Part shown: one piece after another, positions 44,276-55,286 of the stretch
Position numbering within the stretch: position 1 is the first letter of the stretch
Layout: every line of letters starts with the position of its first letter
NCBI GenBank assembly: GCA_019137255.1
Contig: WPDH01000068.1
Span: 183,304-247,303, forward strand
Direction of reading: 5' to 3'
Length of the DNA stretch: 64,000 nt
From: Corinectria fuckeliana
Taxonomy: Eukaryota; Ascomycota; Sordariomycetes; Hypocreales; Nectriaceae
Notes under the pieces: generated by a model
Told to the model about the DNA's origin: nothing
The model's database searches: none
The model's input: only the letters and a program-made list of their open reading frames with translations
Translations under genes and position numbers: made by a program

Positions 44276-45832
44276 ATGGCTTTCGTCCAGCTTCTGATGG
44301 GCCCAGTTGGGCTCACTCTCCTCGCCGTCTCCGCTGTTCTCTTCCTCTGCAAGCTCGCCCTATCGCGACAGAGAAAGCAGTCTCTTCCTGCCCCCCCAGG
44401 ACCTCCAGGCGAGCCCATTCTCGGGCACCTTCGCGTCATCCCAGCCAGCAACCCAGAGTTCGCCTACATGCAATGGTCCAAGGACTACTCGTCAGACATT
44501 CTCTCATTCAACATCTTGGGCCAGCCAGTCATCGTGCTCAACTCGGTTCACGCTGCCATTGACCTGCTTGATAAGCGCGGGGCCAACTATTGCGATCGCC
44601 CTCGCTTTGTGCTCTTCGAGGTGATGGGATGGGGCAAGACGCTCACCTTCTTGCGATGGGGACCGGCGTTCCGGACGCATCGGAAGATCCTGCAGAAGAG
44701 CTTCCAGAAGAGCAACATCACGCAGTATCGACAGCTCCAGGAGCGAGAGATGGCCATCATGCTCAAAGGCATTGCGGAGAAGCCCACCGAGTGGGAGACC
44801 ATCATGCGGCGGTTTGCCACGGCCATCGTCCTAGGAATCGGGTTCGGCATCAAGATTGATAAAGATTCCGATCCGTTTATTCAGATGGCAACCGACGCCA
44901 GCTATGCACTCGGCCATGGAGGTGCGCCTGCAGGGACACCCGTGGACTTCTTCCCCTTCTTAAAGTCGCTACCGACGTGGTTCCACGACAGGTCTCTCAA
45001 GTTTGCCAGGGACTGGAAGTGGGCAATTCTAAACATCCACGACAAGCCGTACGAAGCCGTGGTTGCCTCTGATGAGAAGGCGCAGTGTCTTATCAATACT
45101 TTGCTCGACCAACGCCAGGACCAGATGAAGAAGGGCGCTCTCCCTGACTTGTCAATAGACGACATTAAGGGTGCAGCAGGCGCCGTATACGCCGCTGGTC
45201 AAGATACGACATGGAGCACTCTCGTTGTCTTCGTGCTGAACATGACGCTGCATCCTGAGGTTCAGGCCAAGGCACAGGTAATTCTCGATGAATCTATTGG
45301 CCGCGACCGACTTCCGACCTTTGAGGATCGTCCCAAGCTCCGGTATATCGACTACATTGTTCAAGAGACGCTCCGTTGGTGTCCAGTTTCTCCAGTTGGC
45401 GTTCCCCATCGCTCATTGCAGGATGACATCTACAACGGCTATTTCATCCCCGCAGGCTCTGTCGTCTACGCGAATGCCAGGGCAATGACCCGAGATGAGA
45501 GGGTCTATAGTGACCCTGAAGATTTCAACCCAGATAGATATATCCCAGTTGAAGAAGGTGGCAAGGGAGAGCCATTGCCAGTAGGGCAATTCGGCTTTGG
45601 TCGACGTATCTGCGTTGGAAAACACCTTGCAGAGGCTAGTGTCTGGATTGTCATTGCTGCAATGCTGAGCACTATGCAAATTGAAAAGGCGAGGGATGCT
45701 CAAGGGAACGAAGTTGTACCCAAGGTTGAGTTGACGAATGGCTTGACAAGCCACCCTAAACAGTTCCCCTGTAGGATGGGACCAAGGGACGGGAAGAGTT
45801 TAGAGGTCATCATGGGAGCCGAGGCCTCGTGA
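44276..45832 (+). CDS. cytochrome P450 monooxygenase
   Basis: Intronless, 518 residues. An N-terminal membrane anchor (residues about 8-28) and a proline-rich hinge (PAPPGPPGEP) place it in the ER. The oxygen-binding helix I motif is AGQDTT (307-312), helix K is ETLR (364-367) and the PERF-like region is FNPDRY. The haem loop is FGFGRRICVG with axial Cys446. The sequence resembles the CYP64/CYP620-type group that includes O-methylsterigmatocystin oxidoreductase-like proteins, whose members hydroxylate small aromatic or polyketide compounds. The head-to-head position with an HGD-like dioxygenase suggests it hydroxylates the ring before cleavage; this is inference. Confidence 0.92.
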   Translation: MAFVQLLMGPVGLTLLAVSAVLFLCKLALSRQRKQSLPAPPGPPGEPILGHLRVIPASNPEFAYMQWSKDYSSDILSFNILGQPVIVLNSVHAAIDLLDKRGANYCDRPRFVLFEVMGWGKTLTFLRWGPAFRTHRKILQKSFQKSNITQYRQLQEREMAIMLKGIAEKPTEWETIMRRFATAIVLGIGFGIKIDKDSDPFIQMATDASYALGHGGAPAGTPVDFFPFLKSLPTWFHDRSLKFARDWKWAILNIHDKPYEAVVASDEKAQCLINTLLDQRQDQMKKGALPDLSIDDIKGAAGAVYAAGQDTTWSTLVVFVLNMTLHPEVQAKAQVILDESIGRDRLPTFEDRPKLRYIDYIVQETLRWCPVSPVGVPHRSLQDDIYNGYFIPAGSVVYANARAMTRDERVYSDPEDFNPDRYIPVEEGGKGEPLPVGQFGFGRRICVGKHLAEASVWIVIAAMLSTMQIEKARDAQGNEVVPKVELTNGLTSHPKQFPCRMGPRDGKSLEVIMGAEAS

Positions 45833-46423
45833 AAGAAAAATGTGTGCTTAGGAGTAGATGGTAATTAGTAAATGAGGGAGAATGGTCTGAAAAGTTGATA
45901 CATTGTTTGGGTGCTACAAGTGACTGAGTTTATCGCGAGTTCCTACTACAAGCAAGTGTTCCATCTATATGTGTTTGAAAGGCGCTCGTCCATTCGTAGC
46001 TGGCGCGAATCTACGTAGACTTATAGATTAGAAAACATGGAATGGTAAGAAGTGTAACTCGAAGAATTTGGCTCCTTGGTCTTGTGCATGGAAAGGTTCG
46101 GCTTCCGCCGTTAACCGAGGATCGAGTCATGCGGGGAGTCGCATTATCTTAGACTTTCCCCAAGACAGCATTTATCACAATCTGATGATCAGAATGTGGG
46201 TGAAAAGCTCTTGATTTCCTAGCTAAAGGTATAACGAATTGAGGGTCTAAATAGACCAATTTGGGCTCTAGGAAACGCGTAATAGAAAGGAATTATTCCG
46301 CCGCCTCGTCATCAGTGGGGTGATTATAATGACGATCAGGTTATCTTGTGGGTCATGATACTATTATCTGACCGGATACGAGGTCTTTGGGCAGGCAACG
46401 ATGGTCCCGGAATGCGACAGCAC
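45833..46423. other. convergent intergenic region
   Basis: About 590 bp between the stop codons of the P450 and MFS genes; nothing recognised. Confidence 0.55.
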
Positions 46424-48162
46424 TTACTCTTCCTCCTTCTCCTCACGCTTCCTCCTCCATCGAGGCCCATATTTCATCACCACGTAGAACAACGGCATCG
46501 TAGACAGACAAATAGCACCAAGCAGCACATAACTCCATCCGTAGCCAAGACGGCCCGTCATCCGCTCAATCACGGAAACAAGTACAGCAGCGAGAAGGCA
46601 CCGCACAAGATTGGTCTGTGAGCCACATTAGTCCCGAACACCATGGTCTCACTTCGCAAACTTACGCAAGCTGTAGCGGCAGAACTGCGTTTCTGAAGAA
46701 TATCCACGTTGAGTGTCATTGTTGTGTTCAAGATGGAGATGGAAGTCCAACCCACTGGCTGTAGTTAGAATGACCAACAGCAATCGGCCTGCGGAAACTT
46801 ACATAGAACTTGAAGAACCAGAGGCGCTGCCACGTGTGTTCTTTTCTCAACGCACCAGCCCCATCCTAAAAGAGCCATCACGAAGACGACCAGGTGCACC
46901 GGCATGGTTCTCAGACGCGCTCGCTCCTTTGGAAAGTCGGACAAACCGTCCACCTGAGCTAGCTCCGTCTTGATTCGAGCGTAGTCCCAGTCAAGCAGCT
47001 TTCCAACACAAGTACTCCCCAAGATCATACCAAGACCCGTTGGCAAATAGCAAAAGCCGAGAACTGTCTCTGATAGCCAGGGATAGACATCGGAAAAGGC
47101 CGAGGAGATGGTGGAAGTGACGGTATAGTTTACCGCATAAACAATGCCAGTAAACGTCAAGGGAATGACGATGTCCGGCAAGGAAAATATTGGAAACGGG
47201 TTGATGCTGCTTTTCTGCCGTGGAACCGCCTCTACAGAGGACAGTCGCCTTCCTCTTGGCCCAACAAGTGGGAGCAAGGCCCGGTGGATGCCTGTCATTG
47301 GAAGAGTGCCGTTTCCAGCGAGAGCGCGGAGTGTTTCCGGCAAAAACCTATTCCGGTAAGTATCATATAAGGGTTGAGAAGCTGTCGGGTTGAACTAACA
47401 ACCATATGAGGAGGAAACAGATAACTGCCATCATAACGAGAAACCAGAATATTGACCTCCATCCTAGATTCTCGGACAAAGCGCCTCCGATAGCTGGACC
47501 AATACATGGAGCGAGCTACAGAAAATTAGAAAGATGAAGCGTTCCAGGACTAGGAACATACCATAGGACCTAGATTGAAGAAGCCTACGAATCCTCCCCT
47601 CTCCTCAGGCACTGAAATGTCACCACAGACACCCATCCCTGTAGAGTCAGGTCCAGGCGAATCAAGACGGAGGGATTCTTCGTACCTAAAGCGATGGTGC
47701 TTGCACATCCGCCAGCCTGAAGGCATCTCAGAACCAGAAGAAGCCAGTATGAGTTTGTAGGACACAAGGCCAATCCAATGCAGGATCCTATCAAGATGAC
47801 GAGACATATCAGGAATACTGGCCTCCGACCGTAGCGATCCGATAAAGGGCCCCAGAGCATCGGCGCTGTGGGATTCCCCGTAAGCGCGCAGTCTTATATT
47901 CGGCAGTGGGGTTTCACTCACAGACTCCCTGAAAGATGAGATATGTCGTGACGGACTGGTTAAGAGCCTCTATTGATTGCCCAAACTCCTGGCTCAAAGT
48001 TGGAATCGCTGGGAAGTAGATGTTGGCCGGCAGAGGGCTGTAGAGGCCGGCTATTGCAACCATGGTGACGATGAACCATTTATCGTGCTTTGTATAAATG
48101 CTATAGGGTTCCTCCTCGAGGGATTCGTGAGGTGAAGAGGCTTCGTTCCGTAGCAGCACCAT
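46424..48162 (-). CDS. DHA1-type MFS transporter
   Basis: Seven exons in minus order: 47922-48162, 47686-47865, 47562-47638, 47403-47515, 46803-47347, 46666-46754 and 46424-46615. They encode 478 residues. Family marks are ANIYFPAIPTLSQEFG in helix 1 and GPLSDRYGRRPVF between helices 2 and 3. ERGGFVGFFNLGPMLAP (antiporter motif region), FLPETLRAL and a C-terminal Lys/Glu-rich tail complete the set. It belongs to the 12-helix drug:H+ antiporters (Qdr/Flu1-like) of the plasma membrane, exporting drugs, polyamines or pathway intermediates. One donor (GTTGTT at 47402) is weak, yet the frame demands it. It is divergent from the NCS1 permease. Unlike the DHA1 gene at 2-3.6 kb, this one is intact. 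Confidence 0.9.
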
Positions 48163-48800
48163 TTTGCGCCCCGGGATGCAATATTGCCAGACTGTGGTGG
48201 TTCGTTATGGCCGTCTGATGCTTCTCAGGCGATCAGTTCAGATGGTGTGAGAATTGAGACGCAGTGCAAACAAACAGCTGAACCTCATTTTCGACTCCAA
48301 GTTCTCGAACTGCCTACAAATCCTAAAACAACTTCTCCTGGACACGATCCTCAAATTCTCCTTCTTAGGACCCGACGCTGGCAAACCGTGTTGCAACCCA
48401 CATGGATACGGCTAGCTCCTTCACAGCATGATGATAACGGCTAAGCGGCAATCGTACTGCCGCTCTCCGGCACAATATTGCCGATGGCCTCGCGTCCTTC
48501 TTATCGTCTTCGTCGATAGTTGGGTGATCCTTGGAGATGTGGAGATGTGTGGACCACATTCCTCTCACCAGCTGGTGATTCCGGCTGTTCTCAGAGATAG
48601 ATAGTGAGATAGGCCGAGATAGGAGTCGAATGCTGTCTCGAGCAATGGTGACGTGTTGAAATATTGCCTGCATCCTTCTATGCATCGACTGCAGAGTTGA
48701 AGGTGCAAAGCCAGCCAGCATTAGATCAGACTTGCTTCTTGGCTTTTATTATTAGACAGACTTGTCAAGGATTCAACGACCAACCGGAGGATCAACTATC
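48163..48800. promoter_or_regulatory. divergent promoter, MFS / NCS1 permease
   Basis: 638 bp between start codons. It contains CTCTCCGGCA at 48463-48472, a ten-base word repeated exactly at 55469-55478 in the promoter of the Zn2Cys6 gene. Confidence 0.45.
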
Positions 48801-50374
48801 ATGTCGGATCCAAGCACCGTGGAGAAAGGCTTTGGGGAGTCCAAGATCGAGGCAGACAGCAGCGTCGACAACAACCACGATACTTCGCAAGGCCAAGTCG
48901 ACTCCCTGAGCGGATGGAAACGCGTCTTACACAAGGCTGAAACCCTTGGCCGTGTCGAGCTCCGCGGCATCCAGCCGATCCCGGTTGAGGAGCGGACGGA
49001 CACCCAGTTCGTGAATGTCTTTACCATCTGGTGGTGCATGAATGCCAACCTGCTTCCGTGAGTGGTTTTGTTCTGGGTATACGCAGCAATGTCGCCTACT
49101 GATAACTCTCAAGCATCACCTTCGGCATGCTCGGCCCTATCTACGGCCTCGGCCTCCGGGACTGCTCCCTGGTCATCATCTTCTTCACCCTCCTCACCAC
49201 CTTTCTCCCGGCGTACCTCTCGACAATGGGTCCCAAGACGGGCATGCGCCAGATGATCCAGGCCCGCTTCAGCTGGGGCCGCTACCTCGTTGCCGTCCCC
49301 GTCATCTTCAACCTCGCAACCCTTACTGGCTTCTGCGTCATCATGGCCGTCATTGGCGGGCAGTGCCTCTCTGCTGTTGCGGATGGCGACCTCAGCCCGA
49401 CCGTCGGCATCGTCATCGTCTCTCTTCTGAGTCTGATCATCTCCTTTAGTGGTTTCAAGGTTCTTCACGTCTACGAGCGCTGGGCTTGGATCCCGGCTAT
49501 CATCGCCATCGTCATCGCGACTGGCACTGGGGGAAAGCATCTCCACGAACAGGTCACTCCGCTTGAGCCTGCTACGGCACCCAGCGTCCTCTCGTTTGGC
49601 ATGATTGTCGCCAGTTACATGATCCCATGGGCCTGTCTCGCCAGCGACTTCACCACCTACCTCACCCCTGCCGTGTCCAGCAAACGCATCTTCGTGTACG
49701 CCTACACCGGCCTCGCAGTGCCGACCATCCTGCTCATGATCCTGGGTGCTGCCGTTGCGGGAGCTGTCTCGAATGTTCCGGCTTGGAACGAGGGCTACGA
49801 GGCAAACCTCGTGGGCGGCGCTTTTGCGGGGATGCTCAAGCCCGCCGGAGGGTTCGGCAAGTTTGTCGTCGTCGTCCTCTCCTTCAGCCTTCTCGGGAAC
49901 ATGGCTGCGACTTCATACTCCATCACCCTCAACTTCCAAATTCTGATCCCTCAGCTGATCAAAGTCCCTCGTTATGTGTTTGCTGTGCTGATAACCATCA
50001 TCATCATCCCCGTTTCCATCCGCGCCGCCACCGACTTCTTCGACAACCTCGAGAACTTCATTGCTCTAATTGGATACTGGGCATCTGCGTTTCTTGGCGT
50101 CGTCATTGTCGAGCATCTGTGGTTCCGCAAGTCCGACTGCAGCTTGTACAGCTTCGAGTCCTGGAACGACGCGAAACAGCTTCCCCTGGGTGTGGCAGCT
50201 CTCGCGGCTTGTGTGCTGAGCTTTGGCTTGGTTATCCCTAGCATGTCCCAGGTTTGGTATACGGGGCCTATTGCGGAGAAGACGGGAGATATTGGATTCC
50301 AGCTGGCCTTTGTTGTCTCGGGGCTGTTGTATGTGCCCTTGAGGATGCTGGAGAAGAAGATGAGCGGACGATGA
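48801..50374 (+). CDS. NCS1-family nucleobase/cytosine-type permease
   Basis: Exons 48801-49057 and 49114-50374 give 505 residues. The cytosolic N-tail ends in RVELRGIQPIPVEERTD, the usual lead-in to helix 1 of fungal Fcy-type NCS1 permeases. The WWCMNANLLPITFGMLGP helix 1 and GPKTGMRQMIQARFSWG follow, then VPWEHL-like DFTTYL and GAVSNVPAWNEGY. About 12 helices in total give a plasma-membrane H+ symporter for purines, cytosine or related N-heterocycles (pyridoxine, hydantoin or allantoin in other members). The protein is intact. Its place beside two hydrolases suggests import of an amide or cyclic N-compound that they degrade; that is inference. Confidence 0.92.
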
Positions 50375-50784
50375 ACTTGGCGTGACTTTCCTTCTACACG
50401 TAGATAGGATTTATGAGAAATTGTCCCAATGACTGTGTTGTAGCTATGCTCTTTTGTTTGCTGAGGTGAAGTCTACTGCTATTTCGTGTCAGTGAAACTT
50501 CGTCGGGATTCACCTGTCAATGCAGTCTTAGGGCGGACGAATGGAAAGACTGCAAGCAGCTGATCGCTTCCTCCTTTGACATCCCAAACAGTTTTCCCAC
50601 TATTTTAACATGCTGGTGATGCCTTGGCCCCATGAAGACAATTCTTGCTATAGCTACACCTCTCACTCTCCATTCGCGTGCTCAAGATGTCCCACCAGGC
50701 GACAGTCAAGTGAATGATAGCGGTACGAGTTGATGAGGCCAATGTAATCGGGTTCTACCCATATATCACCCCAGACTCTACTCG
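50375..50784. other. convergent intergenic region
   Basis: 410 bp between the permease and hydrolase stop codons; nothing recognised. Confidence 0.55.
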
Positions 50785-51504
50785 CTATTGCCAAGACCAG
50801 CCCTTCTTAAAGCTCTGCACCGCATTCTCTTCCGACACAACGTCGGCATACTTGGCATTCAAGTCAAACAGATTAGCGTTGTGAATCTCGTCGCTCCTAT
50901 CGCCACAAGCCGTTCCAACCACCTATTTTCTGTCAGTAACTGGTTCCATAACCAATACTATCGACAGACTGACCATAGGACGAAACCCATACTGCAGGGC
51001 GTCGAGTGTAGTGGCTCGTACACATCCACTCGTACTAACTCCGCAAATCACCACCGTGTCGACTCCCTTGATAGTGAGTTCCGTTTGAAGAGTTGTGCCA
51101 AAGAAACCACTTGGATACTTTTTCTTGATGACCGGCTCGCCCTCGCGAGGAACCAAACCGTCTGCCCACTCGTTCAAGCCACGAGTGTCGTCCTTGTGCC
51201 ATACACTCAACGTCTTGGCCTTGAGCCAGAACAAGCCCGCGTCCGTCATGTTGGGTTCTGTAAACTCGACGGCGGTCCAGTACACCGGGATGTTGTTCTC
51301 TCTCGCCGCGGCCAGCACTGTCTTCATAACTTGTGGTGATTGTGCTGATAGCTGGTGGGCAGTGACATCCAGAGGCGATCCTGGCGTCCAATATGCCTTG
51401 CAGACATCGATGAGAAGGAGGGCTGGGCGCTTACCCCAGCCCATAACTGTGCCGTAACCAGACGCGGCGTAGGAGTCGGAATCCCGATGTGCGATGGATG
51501 CCAT
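50785..51504 (-). CDS. isochorismatase-fold cysteine hydrolase
   Basis: Exons 50974-51504 and 50785-50922 give 222 residues. The catalytic triad of the family is visible: Asp33 in ALLLIDVCKAY, a Lys within KKKYPSGFFGT (127-129), and the nucleophile Cys161 in VICGVSTSGCVRATTLDA. The SGCVRAT loop is typical of N-carbamoylsarcosine amidase-like and ureidoacrylate hydrolase-like enzymes, not of isochorismatase proper. A cytosolic amidohydrolase acting on a carbamoyl or amide group is likely. It shares a 444-bp divergent promoter with the alpha/beta hydrolase. Confidence 0.9.
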
Positions 51505-51948
51505 TGTGTGAGCTGAGAGAGAAGTGGAACACTTCCCGCTGATGGCCGGTCGCCGGTCGGTGTGTGATGGGTGTTGGACTCTGGAGTAGAGACGGCCGGT
51601 GATTACCTGATACCAGCTTTCTCATAGCTTGAAAGGAGCTGTTCAGTATAAGCTCACGATAAGTTGGGTTCCCTATCGTCATCTTGAAAGGACAAGCTGA
51701 CCGGCAAGTCGTTTTTCCTGAACTGCCGGCCACCAAAGGGTGGGTCTATGTCTCACCGCATTCCGGCAATGTTGACCTGATGAGGAGTGTGTGGGGCTCA
51801 CACTGATGCCGTGATAGACGGGCGATAACGAGATTGGCAACATCTACGGTAGAATCATCTGAACGAGACTACTGAAAGGCCTGGACTTGCGTCTTGGTTA
51901 GTACAGACCACCAAAGAACACAACCCAACATCGCAGCCAACAGATGCA
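51505..51948. promoter_or_regulatory. divergent promoter of two hydrolases with repeated motifs
   Basis: CCGGCA occurs at 51701 and 51763, and TGCCGG at 51724. GCCGGTC occurs in tandem at 51545 and 51552 and inverted at 51699, with a partial copy at 51595. Inverted and direct CGG triplets are what Zn2Cys6 dimers bind, and a Zn2Cys6 gene ends the cluster. Confidence 0.55.
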
Positions 51949-53034
51949 ATGCCCCAAGAAGCCCGCAAAATCTGGCAACCAATCCATCCCGGCACCCGAG
52001 CCAAACTTGACCCTGAGTACGTTGCTTTCCACGATGAGTACATGCAATATGTACAGCCAGATGACCTGAAGATATGGGATGGAACAGCGAGAACCCAGCC
52101 ATCTCTTCCGCCTGGCGGTATGTCCCCAGTTCCTGTCGGAAATACGAGGGACTTCGAGGTTGGGGAGTTCCGGGTGAGAGCATACACACCGACTGGTGAG
52201 AGTGAAGCCCGTGGATGGCCGGTCCTTGTGTGGTTCCACGGCGGCGGCTGGGCCATTGGAGACTTGGATGACAACAAGGACTTTTGTACCTTTGTCTGTC
52301 AAGGTGCGTCTTCTTTCACAATGAAACAGCTATCTGGCAGCTAAGTCAAAGTAGAGTCAAAGTGTGTCGTAATCGCCGTCGATTACCGTCTCGCTCCCGA
52401 ATACCGTTTCCCGACAGCAGTCAACGATGCCATCGTCGCTGTTCGATGGGTATTCTCAAGCCCGCATGAACTAGACACGATAGACGTCTCAAGGATTGCC
52501 ATCGGTGGAACTTCAGCGGGAGCCAACCTCGCCATCGTCGCCGCTCTCTCCACTATTGACTTCTGCTTTTCGCTTCAATCAGCTAGTCCGTCACTTCCGA
52601 AAGCAATACCATATCCTCCTGTGTCTTTGCTGCTGATTGTGCCGGTTGTTGATAACACCGCCACGACCGAGGGAGTGTGGAGGCGCAATGCAGAGACGGC
52701 TCCTTGGCTGACACCCGCGAGGATGGAGTGGTATCGCAAGCTCTACTTTGCCAACGCCGAGGAGCGAGCGCAGTGGGATGCCAGTCCGAATCTCGCCCCA
52801 GACGCATTGCTGAGCAGGCTGCCTCGTACGTGGATGGCGATATCAGACCAGGATATCTTGGCACCGGAGGCAGAAAGCTTTGGCCAGAAGATGAAGGACT
52901 TAGGAGTCGAAGTAGATATTGCGAATATTGAGGGAGGCACTCATTCTATCTTATCTCTAAGTGGGAAGATTGCGAAGGGCAAGAAGATGGTAGAAGACGC
53001 AGCGAGCCATCTCAAAGTTGTTTTCAAGTCCTAA
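51949..53034 (+). CDS. alpha/beta hydrolase, HSL/esterase group
   Basis: Exons 51949-52303 and 52355-53034 give 344 residues without signal peptide. The oxyanion-hole motif HGGGW is at 97-101 and the DYRLAPE strand at 128-134. The nucleophile elbow GTSAG has Ser172. The catalytic Asp lies in AISDQDIL and the His in EGGTHS near the C-terminus. This is the hormone-sensitive-lipase-like group of cytosolic carboxylesterases and arylformamidase-like enzymes, which cleave esters or N-formyl/aryl amides. The context (NCS1 permease, cysteine hydrolase) favours hydrolysis of an imported compound; the actual substrate is unknown. Confidence 0.9.
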
Positions 53035-53078
53035 ATCATCCAGTCTACTCAATTATTAAATAACGTCTTTTAAAGTCA

Positions 53079-55286
53079 TCAGCCCCCAAAACTCGGCTTC
53101 CCCCAGCCGCCTTGGAGGTCGTAGTGAAAGCCACCTTGAAGAAACGCATCGAGCTCGGCATCAAACAGCTCATTGGACAAGGTGCCAGCCTGCATACTAC
53201 CCAGTCGACTATTGTCAATGGGGAACATGCTCATCAACTCTTCCAGCATCCCCTCAGATAAGATTGGGCTTTGGTCATTTAAGCCAGGCGATCGTTCAAG
53301 GCTGGCTAAAAGGGTATTGCTTGGTGATGACGGTGCACTTGTATTCCCAAGCGTGCTTTGCTCGTGCTCCACGTTCTGAGACAATGGCCTTTCATCGGCA
53401 AGGCTCACTTCAGCCAGCGGAGTAGCGATCTGCTGCAGACCCTTCTGCCATTTCGTGCTAGTTGGCCACGCAGCATGAAGCTCGCCAAGGACTTCGAGGG
53501 ACCGCTGAGCCATCATCTTTGCTTTGTCCGCGAGCGAAGGGCAGAGTGCAGGATATCGCCACAGGTATGATGCCAATGATCCGCTCATGTAGACGCAGAA
53601 GACGAGAATCTGCGGAAACCCTTCATCCGGTGCTCGCATGGTGAAAAAGGCATCGATCTGCTCGTAGAGCCTCCAGACGTTGATGAACAATTCGTGCGAG
53701 GTCTTCTCCCAGAAGCCTGTCGGAGCCGAGCTAACGATACCATGCAAGATTGGCTGTGGTAGATGACGTGCCTGACTGCTCTGGGCACTTGAAGCCCTAG
53801 CAGTCAACGACGAGATATCTGGTGTTTGAGTATCCGGCTTATTTGCAAGAGCCGAGAGCATGTTTTCAAGGTAAATGCGACGAGTCACGATATTGCTCAG
53901 CCTCAACACCATCGTCACCGAAAGATATGCCAGGTGAAGCGATTCAGACTTCCAGCCTCTGAGGTTCCACACAGAAAATGCGTGCCTAGGAGGAATACTT
54001 CGTTCCCAGTTTTTCAAATCCACAACGGTCTTCTGGTGCTCACTGGCATCGTCCCAAGGTGGGATTTTGTTGATGCTGTAGCCTGTCCGCCCTGCTCGCC
54101 GGGCAACTGTCCCCCAAAGGCCGTGAGCCTGGATTAACGTAGCAAACAGGCACCTGTCAGGCGAGTGAACTAGCTGAGGGTTGGCAAGGCCGGGGGGAGT
54201 GCCTGCAAGTGCGGCGCGTTCAGGCGGGATGATGCCGAAGGCAAAGTCTGCCTCACTACAAGGGAGTAGTGTCGTGGTATCTTCCAGCGGAAATGGCGCA
54301 GGGGTTTTGTATCCTGAATGTAGGTTTTCTTGGCTTTGGATCATCCAAAACACCCGTCTGGCGCTCTCAGATCGGACAACTTGTTCAATGGGACAATGCT
54401 CATCAAGCACGTACGACTCCTCGCAATGTAGCTTCAGGAGGGCAGCCATCCGCACAGCAATACCCATATCCATGCTAGAGCGATCTTTATCGCCGTTTCC
54501 CCATTGGCAAATCGCCAGTAGAAAGAAGGCCTGGATACGTTCGAGGGATGGCTGGTACATTTGCGACGGCACCATTGCTCTCGATGCGTCTAGGAAATAG
54601 TCGGTTGCATCTCGGGGGCTTCCATACCGCCGTGCCAGGGAAGGCGTAAACCGCGCAGATATAGAGAGCATGCACGTCAAAAGGAACGTGCTAACGGAAG
54701 ATGGTTTCCGGATCAGACGCTCGAGGAACACAGCCTTGGGTATGAAGCCAAGCTGGAAGTAGGATGTGACGAAGATGCGGCAGCCTTCTAAGACCTCGTC
54801 GCGGGGTGGAAGGACTTGATCGGCGTTGAAGATAGGCGTAGGCATGAGTAGTCGATGCGCTTTGGGGCTTCTCTCTGTGGAGCGATGAGTCGAACTCCCG
54901 CTGTGCCCGCTTGGTGAACTCGGAGGAGGATGGCTCCGGGTCACCGGGACCACCGCCGGAGACTCGGGCCCTCGGTGATCCTCTCCGTCTCCGAGTCTAC
55001 CGACATCTGCAGAAGGACCACGTCGGCGCCGGAACTGACGGTCCAGGTCCTTCTCACCCCGCCGCGGAAAGTAGCACTTCGAAATGGCCGGGGGTCCGGC
55101 AAGCTTGCAGGCTTCGCACGGAAGATCGACCGACTGATGGATACACTTGGACCGCAGTCGACGGCAACGCCGGCAGGCGACGGGATTACGTCGCTTCGCG
55201 GCAACTGCCTGTTTGTGTTTTTGTTTGTGAGTGGGATCCGTATCAAGGACAAGATTGGACGTTCCAAGCGAACTGGGAGGGCTCAT
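53079..55286 (-). CDS. Zn2Cys6 transcription factor
   Basis: Intronless, 735 residues from the ATG at 55286. A basic stretch precedes the binuclear zinc cluster: Cys38, Cys41, Cys48, Cys57, Cys60 and Cys71. The third spacer has eight residues and the last ten. Ser/Pro-rich linkers follow, then the fungal_trans middle homology region (GMGIAVRMAALLKLH-type helix after a conserved ARRVFWMIQSQ), and an acidic C-terminal tail (MFPIDNS) that could activate transcription. It is the last gene of the block and lies tail to tail with the alpha/beta hydrolase, 44 bp between the stops. Two CCGGCA sites in its own upstream region suggest autoregulation. It is the best candidate for the cluster's specific activator. 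Confidence 0.92.
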   Translation of the reverse strand: MSPPSSLGTSNLVLDTDPTHKQKHKQAVAAKRRNPVACRRCRRLRSKCIHQSVDLPCEACKLAGPPAISKCYFPRRGEKDLDRQFRRRRGPSADVGRLGDGEDHRGPESPAVVPVTRSHPPPSSPSGHSGSSTHRSTERSPKAHRLLMPTPIFNADQVLPPRDEVLEGCRIFVTSYFQLGFIPKAVFLERLIRKPSSVSTFLLTCMLSISARFTPSLARRYGSPRDATDYFLDASRAMVPSQMYQPSLERIQAFFLLAICQWGNGDKDRSSMDMGIAVRMAALLKLHCEESYVLDEHCPIEQVVRSESARRVFWMIQSQENLHSGYKTPAPFPLEDTTTLLPCSEADFAFGIIPPERAALAGTPPGLANPQLVHSPDRCLFATLIQAHGLWGTVARRAGRTGYSINKIPPWDDASEHQKTVVDLKNWERSIPPRHAFSVWNLRGWKSESLHLAYLSVTMVLRLSNIVTRRIYLENMLSALANKPDTQTPDISSLTARASSAQSSQARHLPQPILHGIVSSAPTGFWEKTSHELFINVWRLYEQIDAFFTMRAPDEGFPQILVFCVYMSGSLASYLWRYPALCPSLADKAKMMAQRSLEVLGELHAAWPTSTKWQKGLQQIATPLAEVSLADERPLSQNVEHEQSTLGNTSAPSSPSNTLLASLERSPGLNDQSPILSEGMLEELMSMFPIDNSRLGSMQAGTLSNELFDAELDAFLQGGFHYDLQGGWGKPSFGG

